This document shows, in pieces, positions 1 to 8,083 of a stretch of 64,000 nt of DNA (the first letter of the stretch is position 1; every line of letters begins with the position of its first letter). Source of the DNA: an uncultured Formosa sp. (lineage in GTDB: Bacteria > Bacteroidota > Bacteroidia > Flavobacteriales > Flavobacteriaceae). The notes under the pieces are model-generated. The model did no database searches and had not been told where the DNA came from. It saw only the letters and a program-made list of their open reading frames with translations. The DNA lies in the NCBI RefSeq assembly GCF_947500765.1, contig NZ_CANMTH010000003.1, positions 62,001-126,000 on the forward strand, given 5' to 3'. The position numbers and the translations under genes were made by a program.

Positions 1-23
1 TAGACACTTTAAGAATACAATAA

Positions 24-653
24 ATGGACTTTTTAAAACGAAATTACGGCTGGATGATTGTGAGCCTATTGGCCTTATTACCTATGCTTATCATTAGTAA
101 AATGATTCAGGTAGATGTTGGTAACGGACTCTCAATTTCATTAGTTGAAAACACTATAGGTGACGAGCAGACTACACTAGATATGCTATATCATATTTCA
201 GGTGAGTTTGCGATCCGGTGGATGACAGCCGTATTAACGTTAACCCCAGTTTTTATAATTTTCGGAATACAACATCTTTTTGTTAGGCAAGCTATGGGAA
301 TCGCTACGGCTATATGGAGCATCCTGCATTTTATAATTTTTATATCGGCCGAAGGCTTCTTAGAAACCTTTACACAATTTAATTATATCGCTGGAGGTAT
401 CGCTGTTTTAATACTTATTCCACTGCTTATTACATCTAACAGAAAATCAATGAAACGATTAAAAAAGAACTGGAAAAAACTACAAAGCTTAGCGTATGTT
501 GCTGTTGGTTTAAGTTTACTCCACGTTGCCATTCTCGATAAAACATGGATTATTTATGCGGTTATTGTGAGTTTAGGTTTTGTGGTTAGAATGCCAATCG
601 TTAGAGATAAATTCTTAGAAAGACGCAAACGAAAACAAGGATTAACGCATTAA
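24..653 (+). CDS. MsrQ/YedZ-like heme-binding membrane protein
   Basis: This is a 209-residue protein with about six membrane segments (near residues 10-28, 64-84, 92-110, 121-138, 156-171 and 175-190). The layout matches the ferric-reductase-like MsrQ/YedZ family, including the basic loop with TSNRKSMKRLKKNWKKL (about 137-153) followed by a helix with LLHV. MsrQ carries b-type heme and passes electrons to a periplasmic reductase (MsrP) that repairs oxidised methionine. Candidate heme ligands are H102 and H167. The position just after the basic loop, usually a histidine in MsrQ (WKxLH), is Q154, so heme ligation may differ. No msrP gene is visible nearby. Instead it lies 7 bp upstream of a flavoreductase of the siderophore-interacting type, which could supply electrons from NAD(P)H. 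Family assignment is fairly good; the substrate is unknown. Confidence 0.7.
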   Translation: MDFLKRNYGWMIVSLLALLPMLIISKMIQVDVGNGLSISLVENTIGDEQTTLDMLYHISGEFAIRWMTAVLTLTPVFIIFGIQHLFVRQAMGIATAIWSILHFIIFISAEGFLETFTQFNYIAGGIAVLILIPLLITSNRKSMKRLKKNWKKLQSLAYVAVGLSLLHVAILDKTWIIYAVIVSLGFVVRMPIVRDKFLERRKRKQGLTH

Positions 654-660
654 TTTTATA

Positions 661-1383
661 ATGAGCATAATAGAAAATATATTAAAAAAGGTCGTTTTAG
701 AAACCGCTAGTATTAGTGAGAAAGGCCAATTATCGGCATCGGTTTATAACATTCAACTTAAAAGCGAGCGTTTTAAAACCGCAGATTTTGAGCCAGGATA
801 TTTTTTAAGATTAGGTGTAGGCATTGATAATGATACCCTAGCCATGAAAGATAAGGTACGAAGTTATAGTGTTTGGGATATTGACAACACCAAAGGGACT
901 ATAGACTTGGCTATTGCTACAGAAAGCCGCGGCATTGGTGCACATTGGGTTTCGAGTTGTAAACTAGGCGAAACGGTATATTTTAAATGGAAAAAAGGGA
1001 ATTTCTTATTAGACCAAACCGCAGATAGTTATCTAATGATTGGTGATGTATCGGCATTGTCTCATTTGTATATGCTTAATAGACATTTGCCAGAGAAGCA
1101 GGTGGAAAGTATTATTTACAGTGATTTAAATCATGTATTTGAAGATACAGACGGCTCAAATCCATTTAATTTTTATAATTTAAAGCCAAATGCCATAGCA
1201 GCCATTTTGAAATTAGTAAACGACATGACACCCAAGTTGAAAGGAAATAGAATGGTTTATATTGCGGGTGACAGTAGAGTTTGTGTGGCTTTGAATGCCT
1301 ATTTCAAGAATGAATTACAGTGGAATACCAAACAAATAAAAACGAAACCGTTCTGGAATCCTGATAAAAGAGGGTTGGAATAA
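661..1383 (+). CDS. Siderophore-interacting-type FAD/NAD(P)H oxidoreductase
   Basis: The 240-residue soluble protein has the ferredoxin-reductase-like fold of siderophore-interacting (ViuB/YqjH) flavoproteins. An FAD-binding barrel carries RSYSVWDID (about 68-76), a segment ESRGIGAHWVSSCKLGE (about 88-104), and YLMIGDVSALSHLY near residue 122, which corresponds to the LLAGDETAxPA stretch of the family. The C-terminus keeps a short PFWNPDKRG, like the family's final W-G patch. Members reduce ferric siderophores or act as flavin reductases with NAD(P)H. Here the gene follows the MsrQ-like heme protein with a 7-bp gap, so it probably forms a two-gene transmembrane electron-transfer unit with it. 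That pairing is inferred from position. No siderophore genes are in the window. Confidence 0.7.
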   Translation: MSIIENILKKVVLETASISEKGQLSASVYNIQLKSERFKTADFEPGYFLRLGVGIDNDTLAMKDKVRSYSVWDIDNTKGTIDLAIATESRGIGAHWVSSCKLGETVYFKWKKGNFLLDQTADSYLMIGDVSALSHLYMLNRHLPEKQVESIIYSDLNHVFEDTDGSNPFNFYNLKPNAIAAILKLVNDMTPKLKGNRMVYIAGDSRVCVALNAYFKNELQWNTKQIKTKPFWNPDKRGLE

Positions 1384-1469
1384 AACGCTTCACACTTTTA
1401 TTGTAGTGAAAAAGTGGTCGTTTCGTATATCCATTAAAATAATAAATGACATCATAAAAAACATAGATT

Positions 1470-2312
1470 ATGACTATAGCAGTAACATCGGCAAGCGGTA
1501 AATTGGGATCTTCAATTATAAAAAAATTACACACCCAAATAGGAGCAGACCATATAATTGGCCTTGCTCGAACTCCAGAAAAAGCAAAGCATTTAGGTGT
1601 AGAAATACGGAAAGGCGATTATAATAAACCACAAGATTTAGAAGCCTCTTTAAAAGGAATAGATGTGGTTATGCTATTGTCTGGCATGGACGAACCTCAA
1701 AAAAGAATCCAACAGCATCGCAATGTTATCGAAGCCGCTAAAGCGAATGGTGTTAAAAAAATAGTGTATACCAGTATTATTGGCGACGAAGAACACAATG
1801 CGTTTAGTCCGATTGTGCAATCCAATAGGCAAACCGAATTAGATGTTCGGAATTCGGGATTAGAATGGGTAATTGGTAGAAACGGTATTTATATAGAACC
1901 CGATTTAGAGTATATAGATACTTATGTAAAAGACGGTGAAATTAGAAATTGTGCTGGCAATGGTAAATGTACCTATACGAGTCGAGACGAACTGGCGACG
2001 GCTTATGCACATATGTTGCTAGAGGACAAACATAATGGGCAGACTTACAATCTTGTAGGCGATGCCATCACACAATCGCAATTGGCAACGTATATGAATG
2101 CTGTTTACAATACAAATTTAGTATATCATTCTGTTTCGGTTGATGCTTATTTGGAAGAGCGAAAAAACGAATTAGGTGACTTTTTAGGCACCGTGATTGC
2201 AGGGATTTACGAAGGTATTAGAAACGGCGCGAATGATGTGCGGTCCGATTTTGAAAAAGCGACAGGAAGACCACATCAATCTACTTTAGAGATAATAAAA
2301 GCCTTTCAATAG
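1470..2312 (+). CDS. NmrA-family NAD(P)H-dependent quinone reductase, QorB-like
   Basis: This 280-residue cytosolic Rossmann protein is an atypical short-chain dehydrogenase. The N-terminus TIAVTSASGKLGSSII holds the dinucleotide-binding glycine motif. It is followed by a QHRNVIEAAKANGVKKIVYTS block (about 80-100) typical of the SDR_a5/QorB group, and by RNGIYIE (about 138), where QorB has RNGWYSE. E. coli QorB (YtfG, 286 residues) reduces quinones with NADPH. Length and segment order match well. It stands alone with an 86-bp gap upstream and is followed 31 bp later by an ACT-domain gene in the same direction. A role in redox stress fits the two genes upstream but is not proven. Confidence 0.75.
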   Translation: MTIAVTSASGKLGSSIIKKLHTQIGADHIIGLARTPEKAKHLGVEIRKGDYNKPQDLEASLKGIDVVMLLSGMDEPQKRIQQHRNVIEAAKANGVKKIVYTSIIGDEEHNAFSPIVQSNRQTELDVRNSGLEWVIGRNGIYIEPDLEYIDTYVKDGEIRNCAGNGKCTYTSRDELATAYAHMLLEDKHNGQTYNLVGDAITQSQLATYMNAVYNTNLVYHSVSVDAYLEERKNELGDFLGTVIAGIYEGIRNGANDVRSDFEKATGRPHQSTLEIIKAFQ

Positions 2313-2343
2313 GCATTTAAAAAACGAAAACACACGAATTAAA

Positions 2344-2742
2344 ATGGCTGGAGAAACAAATTTATCTGAATTATTAAAAGGCATGACGCCAAAACTAAAT
2401 GCAGGCGACTATGTCTTTTCTACAATACAAGATCTTAGTTTTATTGACCGCAACGATACAATATGTGAATTTAAAGAACAGGAAGGAACAACTATTGTTA
2501 TTAGAAAAGAAAAAGCAGACCAGCTAAACTTAAATTACGACTATATTGCCTCTTGGATTACACTTATGATTCATTCATCGCTTGACGCAGTAGGTTTGAC
2601 TGCTGTTTTTTCAACAACATTGGGGAAGCATGGCATGAGCTGCAACGTTATTGCGGGATATTATCACGACCATATTTTTGTAGATAAAAAAGATGCGGAA
2701 AAAGCCATGAAGGTGTTGTTGGAATTATCTGAAAAGCAATAA
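2344..2742 (+). CDS. ACT-domain protein (COG3602-like)
   Basis: This 132-residue soluble protein resembles the small stand-alone ACT proteins of the COG3602 type. An N-terminal segment MTPKLNAGDYVFSTI (about 14-28) is followed by an ACT-like beta-alpha-beta half with SLDAVGLTAVFSTTLGKHGMSCNVIAGYYHDHIFVD (about 79-113), where the short-loop GMSCNVIAGYYHDHIFV is characteristic. ACT domains generally bind amino acids or other small ligands; the ligand and partner of this group are not established. It probably shares a transcript with the QorB-like gene 31 bp upstream. Confidence 0.75.
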   Translation: MAGETNLSELLKGMTPKLNAGDYVFSTIQDLSFIDRNDTICEFKEQEGTTIVIRKEKADQLNLNYDYIASWITLMIHSSLDAVGLTAVFSTTLGKHGMSCNVIAGYYHDHIFVDKKDAEKAMKVLLELSEKQ

Positions 2743-2966
2743 TTACTATACCACATATCTATAAATCTTGAATGCAATAAGCTTGGAAAAATTATTCAAT
2801 ATATGTTATAGAAACTACTCAAAGAAATGGGAGAGATAAACAAAACGTCTCTGCATTAAATTAATTTCTATTTATAATTTATTTGTTAACTTTAGTACTT
2901 AAGCCATGCAACTAATCTTATACAAAATTATTGTAGGTAATTTAAGAACAACACGACATATGGAAT

Positions 2967-3527
2967 ATGGATAACGTTTTAACCGACTTAAAGACTGAAA
3001 ATAACTTTGCATTTGGTAAATTATACCGAGATAATTATGGTAAGATTTCAAGATTTGTTCAAAACAACAGCGGAAATCAAGCCGATGCAGAAGACTTATT
3101 TCAAGAGGCAATGATGGTACTTGTAGAAAAACTTCGACAAGACAATTTTCAGCTCACTGCTTCAATAGACACCTATGTCTATGCCATTTGTAAAAACTTA
3201 TGGTTTAAAAAACTACGCAATACAAACTTCCAATTATCTATTGATGATATGCAGTCTTTAGAGTTCCAAGACGCCATTAATGACTCTATTGAAGCCGAAA
3301 AAACATATTCAGAAAAGTTAAAAGGCTATCTTCTTAAAATTACAGACCATTGCAATAGACTTATTCACGATATGTTTTTTAAAGAAAAAGCCATAGAACA
3401 AATTCAAAAAGATTACGGCTATTCTACACGTCATAATGCTCAAAATCAGAAGCATAAATGTGTTGAGCAAATACGAAAAGTTAAAGAGAAAGAAGATATA
3501 TTAAAAAAAAATAGTTCACTTGGGTGA
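2967..3527 (+). CDS. ECF-type RNA polymerase sigma-70 factor
   Basis: The 186-residue protein has the two-domain layout of extracytoplasmic-function sigma factors. Region 2 covers about residues 12-85, with the DAEDLFQEAMMVLVEKL core-binding segment and TYVYAICKNLWFKKLR; region 4 is near 125-175, with IEQIQKDYGYST as the probable helix-turn-helix. Sigma factors of this group direct RNA polymerase to stress or envelope promoters. No anti-sigma gene (a TM plus zinc-finger or FecR-type protein) follows it. Instead, 72 bp downstream, a YceI gene and small membrane protein genes run in the same direction and are reasonable candidates for its regulon. The 224-bp gap upstream holds no gene. Confidence 0.85.
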   Translation: MDNVLTDLKTENNFAFGKLYRDNYGKISRFVQNNSGNQADAEDLFQEAMMVLVEKLRQDNFQLTASIDTYVYAICKNLWFKKLRNTNFQLSIDDMQSLEFQDAINDSIEAEKTYSEKLKGYLLKITDHCNRLIHDMFFKEKAIEQIQKDYGYSTRHNAQNQKHKCVEQIRKVKEKEDILKKNSSLG

Positions 3528-3599
3528 TTTTTTGAGATGATTGGTATAAAGGTATAGATAGTTCATTTTGACTATCATAACCTTTACATATTAAAAACA

Positions 3600-4202
3600 A
3601 TGATTTCAACAATTAGAACAATAATTTTAGTAATAGCTATTACAGCTTTTAGTACACTTTCAGTAAACGCTCAAGAAGCAACAATGTGGAAAGTAGATAA
3701 GGCGCATACGTCTGTTAATTTTTCAATCAATCACTTTTTTACGGCTGTAACAGGAAAATTTAAAGATTTTGACGGAAATATACATTTCGATCCAAACAAT
3801 TTAACAGGAAGCAAAGCCGATTTTTCAGTAGCTATTAATAGCATAAATACAGATGATGCCAAGCGTGATAAGCATTTACAATCGGCAGATTTCTTTGATG
3901 CAAAGACTTACAATAAAATGACTTTTACATCGACTAAATTTGAGAAAAAATCTGATAAAGAGTATTTAATTTACGGAAAATTAACAATTAAAGATCAAAC
4001 TAAAGTTGTTGTACTTCCTTTGAAAATAACAGGAGAGATGGAGCATCCAATGATGAAAAACACTCTTATTTTAGGAGTTGTTATTGATACTACAATTGAC
4101 AGAACAGATTACGGAGTTGGAACAGGAGATTGGGCTGCTACTATGGTTGTTGGTGATGAAGTGAAAATACATATTCCAATGGAATTAAATCGTAAAAAAT
4201 AA
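3600..4202 (+). CDS. YceI-family periplasmic lipid-binding protein
   Basis: This 200-residue protein has a signal peptide (residues 1-24, ending SVNAQ) followed by a YceI domain. Recognisable family segments are WKVDKAHTSVNFSINHFF near the start, GKFKDFDGNIHFDP, SINTDDAKRDKHLQSADFFDA (about 82-102) and the final VGDEVKIHIPMEL. YceI proteins form a lipocalin-like barrel that carries polyisoprenoid or amide-type lipids in the periplasm. The HLQSADFFDAKTY block is strongly conserved in the family. The gene follows the ECF sigma factor and precedes a Met-rich membrane protein with a 24-bp gap, so these two are probably co-transcribed. The physiological role is open; stress or envelope maintenance is plausible. 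Confidence 0.88.
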   Translation: MISTIRTIILVIAITAFSTLSVNAQEATMWKVDKAHTSVNFSINHFFTAVTGKFKDFDGNIHFDPNNLTGSKADFSVAINSINTDDAKRDKHLQSADFFDAKTYNKMTFTSTKFEKKSDKEYLIYGKLTIKDQTKVVVLPLKITGEMEHPMMKNTLILGVVIDTTIDRTDYGVGTGDWAATMVVGDEVKIHIPMELNRKK

Positions 4203-4226
4203 ATAACATTACATAAATAATATATT

Positions 4227-4682
4227 ATGAATACAAAAATTCAAAAATCAATAGTAGCTGGAATTATAGGTACAGCTATAATGACCATAGTGATGATGAT
4301 TGCTCCAATGCTGGGAATGCCTAAAATGTCTCCACCAAAAATGCTATCAGGAATGTTAGGAATGCCCGTTTTTATAGGTTGGATCATGCACTTTGTAATT
4401 GGAATAATGTTTGCTTTTGTTTATACCTATTTGTGCATTTTTAAGCATAAAATTAAAAATGTTTGGATAAAAGGTGCCGTATTTGGAGTTATTGCTTTTG
4501 TAGCTGCACAAGTTATGATGGCACTAATGGGCATGATGATGCCAATGCCAGAAATGGAAGGCTCTAAGGTTTTAACAGCTATAGGCGGTTTAATGGGGCA
4601 TATTATTTTTGGAATGGCAGTTGCTAAAACAGTAGGAGACACTTATTGTAATAGTGGGAGTTGCCAAACTAAAACAAGATAG
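4227..4682 (+). CDS. Methionine-rich small integral membrane protein (DUF6789-like)
   Basis: The 151-residue hydrophobic protein has four predicted membrane helices (about 8-28, 50-72, 81-103 and 117-137). It is very rich in methionine, for example MLGMPKMSPPKMLSGMLGMP (about 29-48) and MMALMGMMMPMPEME (about 98-112). The C-terminus YCNSGSCQTKTR adds two cysteines. I recall this layout as DUF6789, a family of unknown function common in flavobacteria. Clustered Met and terminal Cys could bind a soft metal such as copper, but that is speculation from composition. It lies 24 bp after yceI and before a hairpin terminator, so it probably ends that operon. Confidence 0.7.
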   Translation: MNTKIQKSIVAGIIGTAIMTIVMMIAPMLGMPKMSPPKMLSGMLGMPVFIGWIMHFVIGIMFAFVYTYLCIFKHKIKNVWIKGAVFGVIAFVAAQVMMALMGMMMPMPEMEGSKVLTAIGGLMGHIIFGMAVAKTVGDTYCNSGSCQTKTR

Positions 4683-4717
4683 AACATAAAAGAATATGGT
4701 ATTATATAAACATAATC

Positions 4718-4743
4718 ACGGTTCAGGTGTAAACTTGAACCGT
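4718..4743 (+). terminator. Hairpin terminator after the YceI/DUF6789-like pair
   Basis: An 8-bp perfect stem (ACGGTTCA at 4718-4725 with TGAACCGT at 4736-4743) encloses a 10-nt loop and is followed by a T-containing stretch. It sits 35 bp after the stop of the membrane protein gene, where an intrinsic terminator is expected. The T-tract is interrupted, so strength is uncertain. Confidence 0.6.
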
Positions 4744-4850
4744 TTCAATGTTTCATTATGCATATCGTTATTTAAAACGAAACACATATAAAATATAACA
4801 ATAAGTAGATAAGACCTTTAACGTTCTTACAAACAAAAATAATTAATGAC

Positions 4851-5513
4851 ATGAGAGGTAAAATATTTTTGGCCGGTTTATTTGGACTTTTGGCAAGTAG
4901 TATTGTTGGAATAGGAGAGTTTTTTCTTCATTATAGTCCGCAAATTATAGGTAATGCAGACAATTATCAGTTTTTTCAGTTTGTATCAAGAGACCATTTA
5001 ATAACAGGACATTTTTTAACGGTATTTGCTATTCCTTTCTATTTTGTGGGGTATTACCATATTTATAAAATGTTAGAACACGGAAATAAAAAATTAGCCG
5101 CTATTGTTTTTGGCTTAGGTGTTTTTGCTTTTACTATTGGTGGTTTTTGGATTACTTCTAGAGCCTTTTTAGGCACAATTGTTCATCTTCAAAACGACAT
5201 TGATGCCAATATCTATCAAAAAATACTAGACAATTATACCTTAATTAGCGAATCTCTTGTTCAGGTTTTAAGAGTCATAATCCTTTTACTTTCTATATTT
5301 TTTAGTATTACCATATTAAAAGGAGGGACCTATTATAAAAAATGGATGGCCATTTTTAACCCCATAGTTTTATTACTTTTTGTATTTGCTATATATTTTA
5401 TAGCACCTCAAATAGGAAAATACATAGCACCCATTGCAATGAACGTGGTTCATTTTATATTATTTAGTTTATCATTATATCAATTTAAAAACGTAAATCA
5501 ACCATCAGTATGA
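4851..5513 (+). CDS. Hypothetical six-helix membrane protein (DUF6796-like)
   Basis: This 220-residue integral membrane protein has about six helices (near 4-25, 50-72, 84-108, 133-155, 165-184 and 190-210). No catalytic motif is evident. The first half holds paired acidic and histidine positions inside or next to helices (GIGEFFLHY at 20-28, RDHLITGHFLTVF about 47-60). The layout recalls DUF6796, a family of unknown function; I am not certain. Its stop overlaps the start of the downstream FG-GAP/ASPIC gene by 4 bp, which implies translational coupling, so the two products may work together at the envelope. Confidence 0.6.
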   Translation: MRGKIFLAGLFGLLASSIVGIGEFFLHYSPQIIGNADNYQFFQFVSRDHLITGHFLTVFAIPFYFVGYYHIYKMLEHGNKKLAAIVFGLGVFAFTIGGFWITSRAFLGTIVHLQNDIDANIYQKILDNYTLISESLVQVLRVIILLLSIFFSITILKGGTYYKKWMAIFNPIVLLLFVFAIYFIAPQIGKYIAPIAMNVVHFILFSLSLYQFKNVNQPSV

Positions 5514-7150
5514 GCAAAGTAAAAAAAATTTTAGGAGGTGTTTTAGCTCTAATTGTATTAATTATAATTAGTGTAGCCGTTAAATTTAGTACAGATAGGA
5601 ATAATCCTTATAAAAATACAATAGCAGAGTCTTTAATACCCACATTTAAAGAAATTCCTATCGATTTTACACATCAATTTAACGGCACAGAATCTTTGCC
5701 TGTTACAGCATCTGTATTAATAGATATTGATAATGATGGTGTAGATGAATTGTTTTTAGGTGGAGGATACAATCAGCAAGATGAAATATTTAGTTATAAA
5801 GCAGGAAAATTTGTTTCGATATCTAAAAGTGTAGGGCTTCCTATAAAAGAGCATAGTACAACTTTAAGTGGGGCTTCAACCGATTTAGATAACAATGGAT
5901 TTACCGATTTAATTCTGTCTAGAGAAGATGGTATCGTGATTTATTATAATACCAACGGAAAATTCACACCCAAGATATTAGAGTATGATTTGGCAGATAA
6001 TGCCACACCATTAGGTTTAACTTTAGGAGATGTTAATAAAGATGGATTTACCGATATTTTTGTAGCCAATTATATTAGAAAAAAACAAATGGTTGGACAA
6101 AATAATTTCAGTGAAAATTACGGTCCTCAAAGTCTTTTACTTATCAATAACGGAGACCATACTTTTAAAAATACAACCATTGAAGCCGGGTTAGAATATT
6201 TGCATAATACATTTATGGGGATATTGATTGATATTGATAATGATACTTGGTTAGATTTGGTTATTGCATATGATACTGGTGAAATTAGAACCTACAAAAA
6301 TAAAGGCGATGGAACTTTTGAAAAGAAAGAAAACCCATCGACCAACACATTTGGTTATCCAATGGGTATAGCTGTAGGAGATTATAATAATGATGGTTTA
6401 GTCGATTTTATGTTTTCAAATACGGGATCAACAGTGCCTCACTTTTTAGCAAGTGGAAATATTGAAGACAAGAGTCTTTTTAATTCTGATTGGATATTTT
6501 TCGAGAATAAAGGACACTTTGTCTTTGAAGATGTAGCCGAAAAAACACAAATTAAAGATTTTGAATTTTCATGGGGAGCTGTATTTGCAGACATGAATAA
6601 TGATGGATTACAAGAATTGATTGTAGCCGAAAATTACATTGATTTTCCACCTCATAAAGTTTTTAAATTACCAGGTCGATTTTTGGTTCAAAAAGAAGAC
6701 CATACTTTTGTGTCTACAGAAGAAAAAAGTGGCATAGTAAATCCTAATTATGCAATAACACCGTTGGTAAGTGATTTTAATACAGATGGTTATTTAGACC
6801 TAGTTTGGGTAAACATAGGGTCGCCTGTTTTAGCCTATATAAACAAAGGAGGTAAGAATAATTTTATTAAAGTAAAATTGGATGATAATGCCAAGAATTT
6901 AGGCGCTAAAGTAGAAGTTATAACTACTGGTGGTAAAAAAATAACAGAAGATTTTATTGTTGGAGAAGGATTAACAAGCGATCAATCGGCTACCTTACAT
7001 TTTGGTTTAGGTAAAGACCAAGTGCAGCAGGTTGTAGTAAGATATATTGGTGGAAGCGAATACACATTTTTAGCCCCAAAAACAAATACACTTTTAACAA
7101 TTCCGAAAGTTTCAGATTCTATACCAACTACCAATTTAAGTCAAGAGTAG
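5510..7150 (+). CDS. FG-GAP/VCBS repeat protein with ASPIC/UnbV domain (CRTAC1-like)
   Basis: This 546-residue protein has an N-terminal membrane anchor or uncleaved signal (residues 7-25). It carries at least seven Asp-rich FG-GAP-type blades: DIDNDGVDELFL, DLDNNGFTDLIL, DVNKDGFTDIFV, DIDNDTWLDLVI, DYNNDGLVDFMF, DMNNDGLQELIV and DFNTDGYLDLVW. Such DxDxDG loops bind calcium and build a seven-bladed beta-propeller. The C-terminal part (about 445-530; AKNLGAKVEV, GEGLTSDQSATLHFGLG) is the ASPIC/UnbV domain that follows such propellers in CRTAC1-like proteins. It is expected on the cell surface or in the periplasm. It overlaps both neighbours (4 bp upstream, 1 base downstream), so the three genes form one unit. 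The ligand is unknown. Confidence 0.85.
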   Translation: MSKVKKILGGVLALIVLIIISVAVKFSTDRNNPYKNTIAESLIPTFKEIPIDFTHQFNGTESLPVTASVLIDIDNDGVDELFLGGGYNQQDEIFSYKAGKFVSISKSVGLPIKEHSTTLSGASTDLDNNGFTDLILSREDGIVIYYNTNGKFTPKILEYDLADNATPLGLTLGDVNKDGFTDIFVANYIRKKQMVGQNNFSENYGPQSLLLINNGDHTFKNTTIEAGLEYLHNTFMGILIDIDNDTWLDLVIAYDTGEIRTYKNKGDGTFEKKENPSTNTFGYPMGIAVGDYNNDGLVDFMFSNTGSTVPHFLASGNIEDKSLFNSDWIFFENKGHFVFEDVAEKTQIKDFEFSWGAVFADMNNDGLQELIVAENYIDFPPHKVFKLPGRFLVQKEDHTFVSTEEKSGIVNPNYAITPLVSDFNTDGYLDLVWVNIGSPVLAYINKGGKNNFIKVKLDDNAKNLGAKVEVITTGGKKITEDFIVGEGLTSDQSATLHFGLGKDQVQQVVVRYIGGSEYTFLAPKTNTLLTIPKVSDSIPTTNLSQE

Positions 7151-7530
7151 TGCGTTTAAAACAAGTATTACATACACTTTTAATACTTCTTTTTATATTA
7201 AGTATTTTTGGGGCAAGCCCTTTAGTTTATAATGAATATGTAAACACTTCTATTTGCCCCAAAATACTTGATATACCAGCGTGTTATATTATAATGCTCT
7301 GTTTTATAATACCTTTAATTGCCCATCTATTAAAATTGAGTAATTATATGTATTTTATAGGGACGGCAATTGCTTTTTTAATTGCTTTTTATGGAACAAT
7401 AATGCAAGTCTCAGAAATTATAGAATGTCCTAAAACCTCTACAGGAATACCTATGTGTTTTATTTCATTATCTATTTTTACAACTCTAATTATTACAAAA
7501 GCCTACCTGATAAAATTAAAGCGGTTCTAA
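7150..7530 (+). CDS. Small four-helix membrane protein with duplicated CPK...IPxC motif
   Basis: This 126-residue protein starts with GTG; the start shares its first base with the last base of the preceding TAG stop, and no better ATG fits. It has four predicted helices (about 8-25, 45-62, 66-86 and 103-121). The two loops carry matching cysteine pairs: CPKILDIPAC (residues about 36-45) and CPKTSTGIPMC (about 93-103). The protein therefore looks like two copies of a helix-CPK-IPxC-helix unit. The cysteine pairs would lie on the same side of the membrane and could form disulfides or act in thiol transfer. I do not recognise a named family. Coupling to the CRTAC1-like gene suggests a role in export or folding of that protein. 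Confidence 0.6.
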   Translation: MRLKQVLHTLLILLFILSIFGASPLVYNEYVNTSICPKILDIPACYIIMLCFIIPLIAHLLKLSNYMYFIGTAIAFLIAFYGTIMQVSEIIECPKTSTGIPMCFISLSIFTTLIITKAYLIKLKRF

Positions 7531-7731
7531 GCCAATTACAGTCGTAAAACCAATTATTTCTTTTAAAGTACTTCTATAAATATCCTCTTAAATAATCCTG
7601 ATTCTGCTATTTCAAAATTTTGGTTAATAGTTATTCTAATTTATTCATCATATTGCTTTTATTAGAGATTTAATATTCCCCTTTTAATTTCAGAAATACT
7701 AACTGGAAATCTTCTTATTTAATTTCCCTAT

Positions 7732-7748
7732 TTACGGGAAAACCGTAA
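7732..7748. promoter_or_regulatory. Inverted repeat TTACGG-N5-CCGTAA in a gene-free gap
   Basis: A perfect 6-bp inverted repeat (TTACGG at 7732-7737, CCGTAA at 7743-7748) with a 5-nt GAAAA spacer lies in the 273-bp gap between 7530 and 7804. Its G+C-rich arms stand out in very AT-rich DNA, and there is no T-tract after it. A protein-binding site or small RNA hairpin is possible. The rest of the gap shows nothing I can name. Confidence 0.35.
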
Positions 7749-7803
7749 TAATAAAAGTTAATTAAATAATATATTTATTGAATAGATCTATGCTAATAGT
7801 TAG

Positions 7804-8037
7804 ATGTTTAGTTGTAGTAAAGAGGTTTGCTTTTTTTTGTTCTCAATATGGCTAATTGTTATTAGCAGAATAGATAAGTACTTTACTCAACTGATTAAAC
7901 TTTATCCTGACGCAGATTATAGCGGAATGAAAAAGAAAGCAGAATTGATGCTTAAAAAGAGTGAATCTGACAAAATTAAAGACTCACTTACAAAATTAAT
8001 TGAGTTAATCGATTCAAAGAAAAACATGGAGGAATAA
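7804..8037 (+). CDS. Uncertain small ORF, possibly a gene remnant
   Basis: This 77-codon frame has a hydrophobic start (about residues 8-22) and then a highly charged helical tail with DKYFTQLIKLYPDADYSGMK and KIKDSLTKLIELIDSKK. The tail looks like genuine protein sequence, while the first 25 residues are rich in Cys and Phe and look less natural, so the frame may be the 3' remnant of a longer gene. It ends 46 bp before a membrane protein gene in the same direction. I do not recognise the family, and a functional product is doubtful. Confidence 0.3.
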   Translation: MFSCSKEVCFFLFSIWLIVISRIDKYFTQLIKLYPDADYSGMKKKAELMLKKSESDKIKDSLTKLIELIDSKKNMEE

Positions 8038-8083
8038 CCAACTAAACAAATAGTAGAAAACAAATTAGCATTAATTTCAAAAT

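Noticed and set aside
1304..1534. Minus-strand frame of 76 codons across the flavoreductase and QorB-like genes
   Set aside because: It overlaps two real genes and its product is hydrophobic noise without family features.
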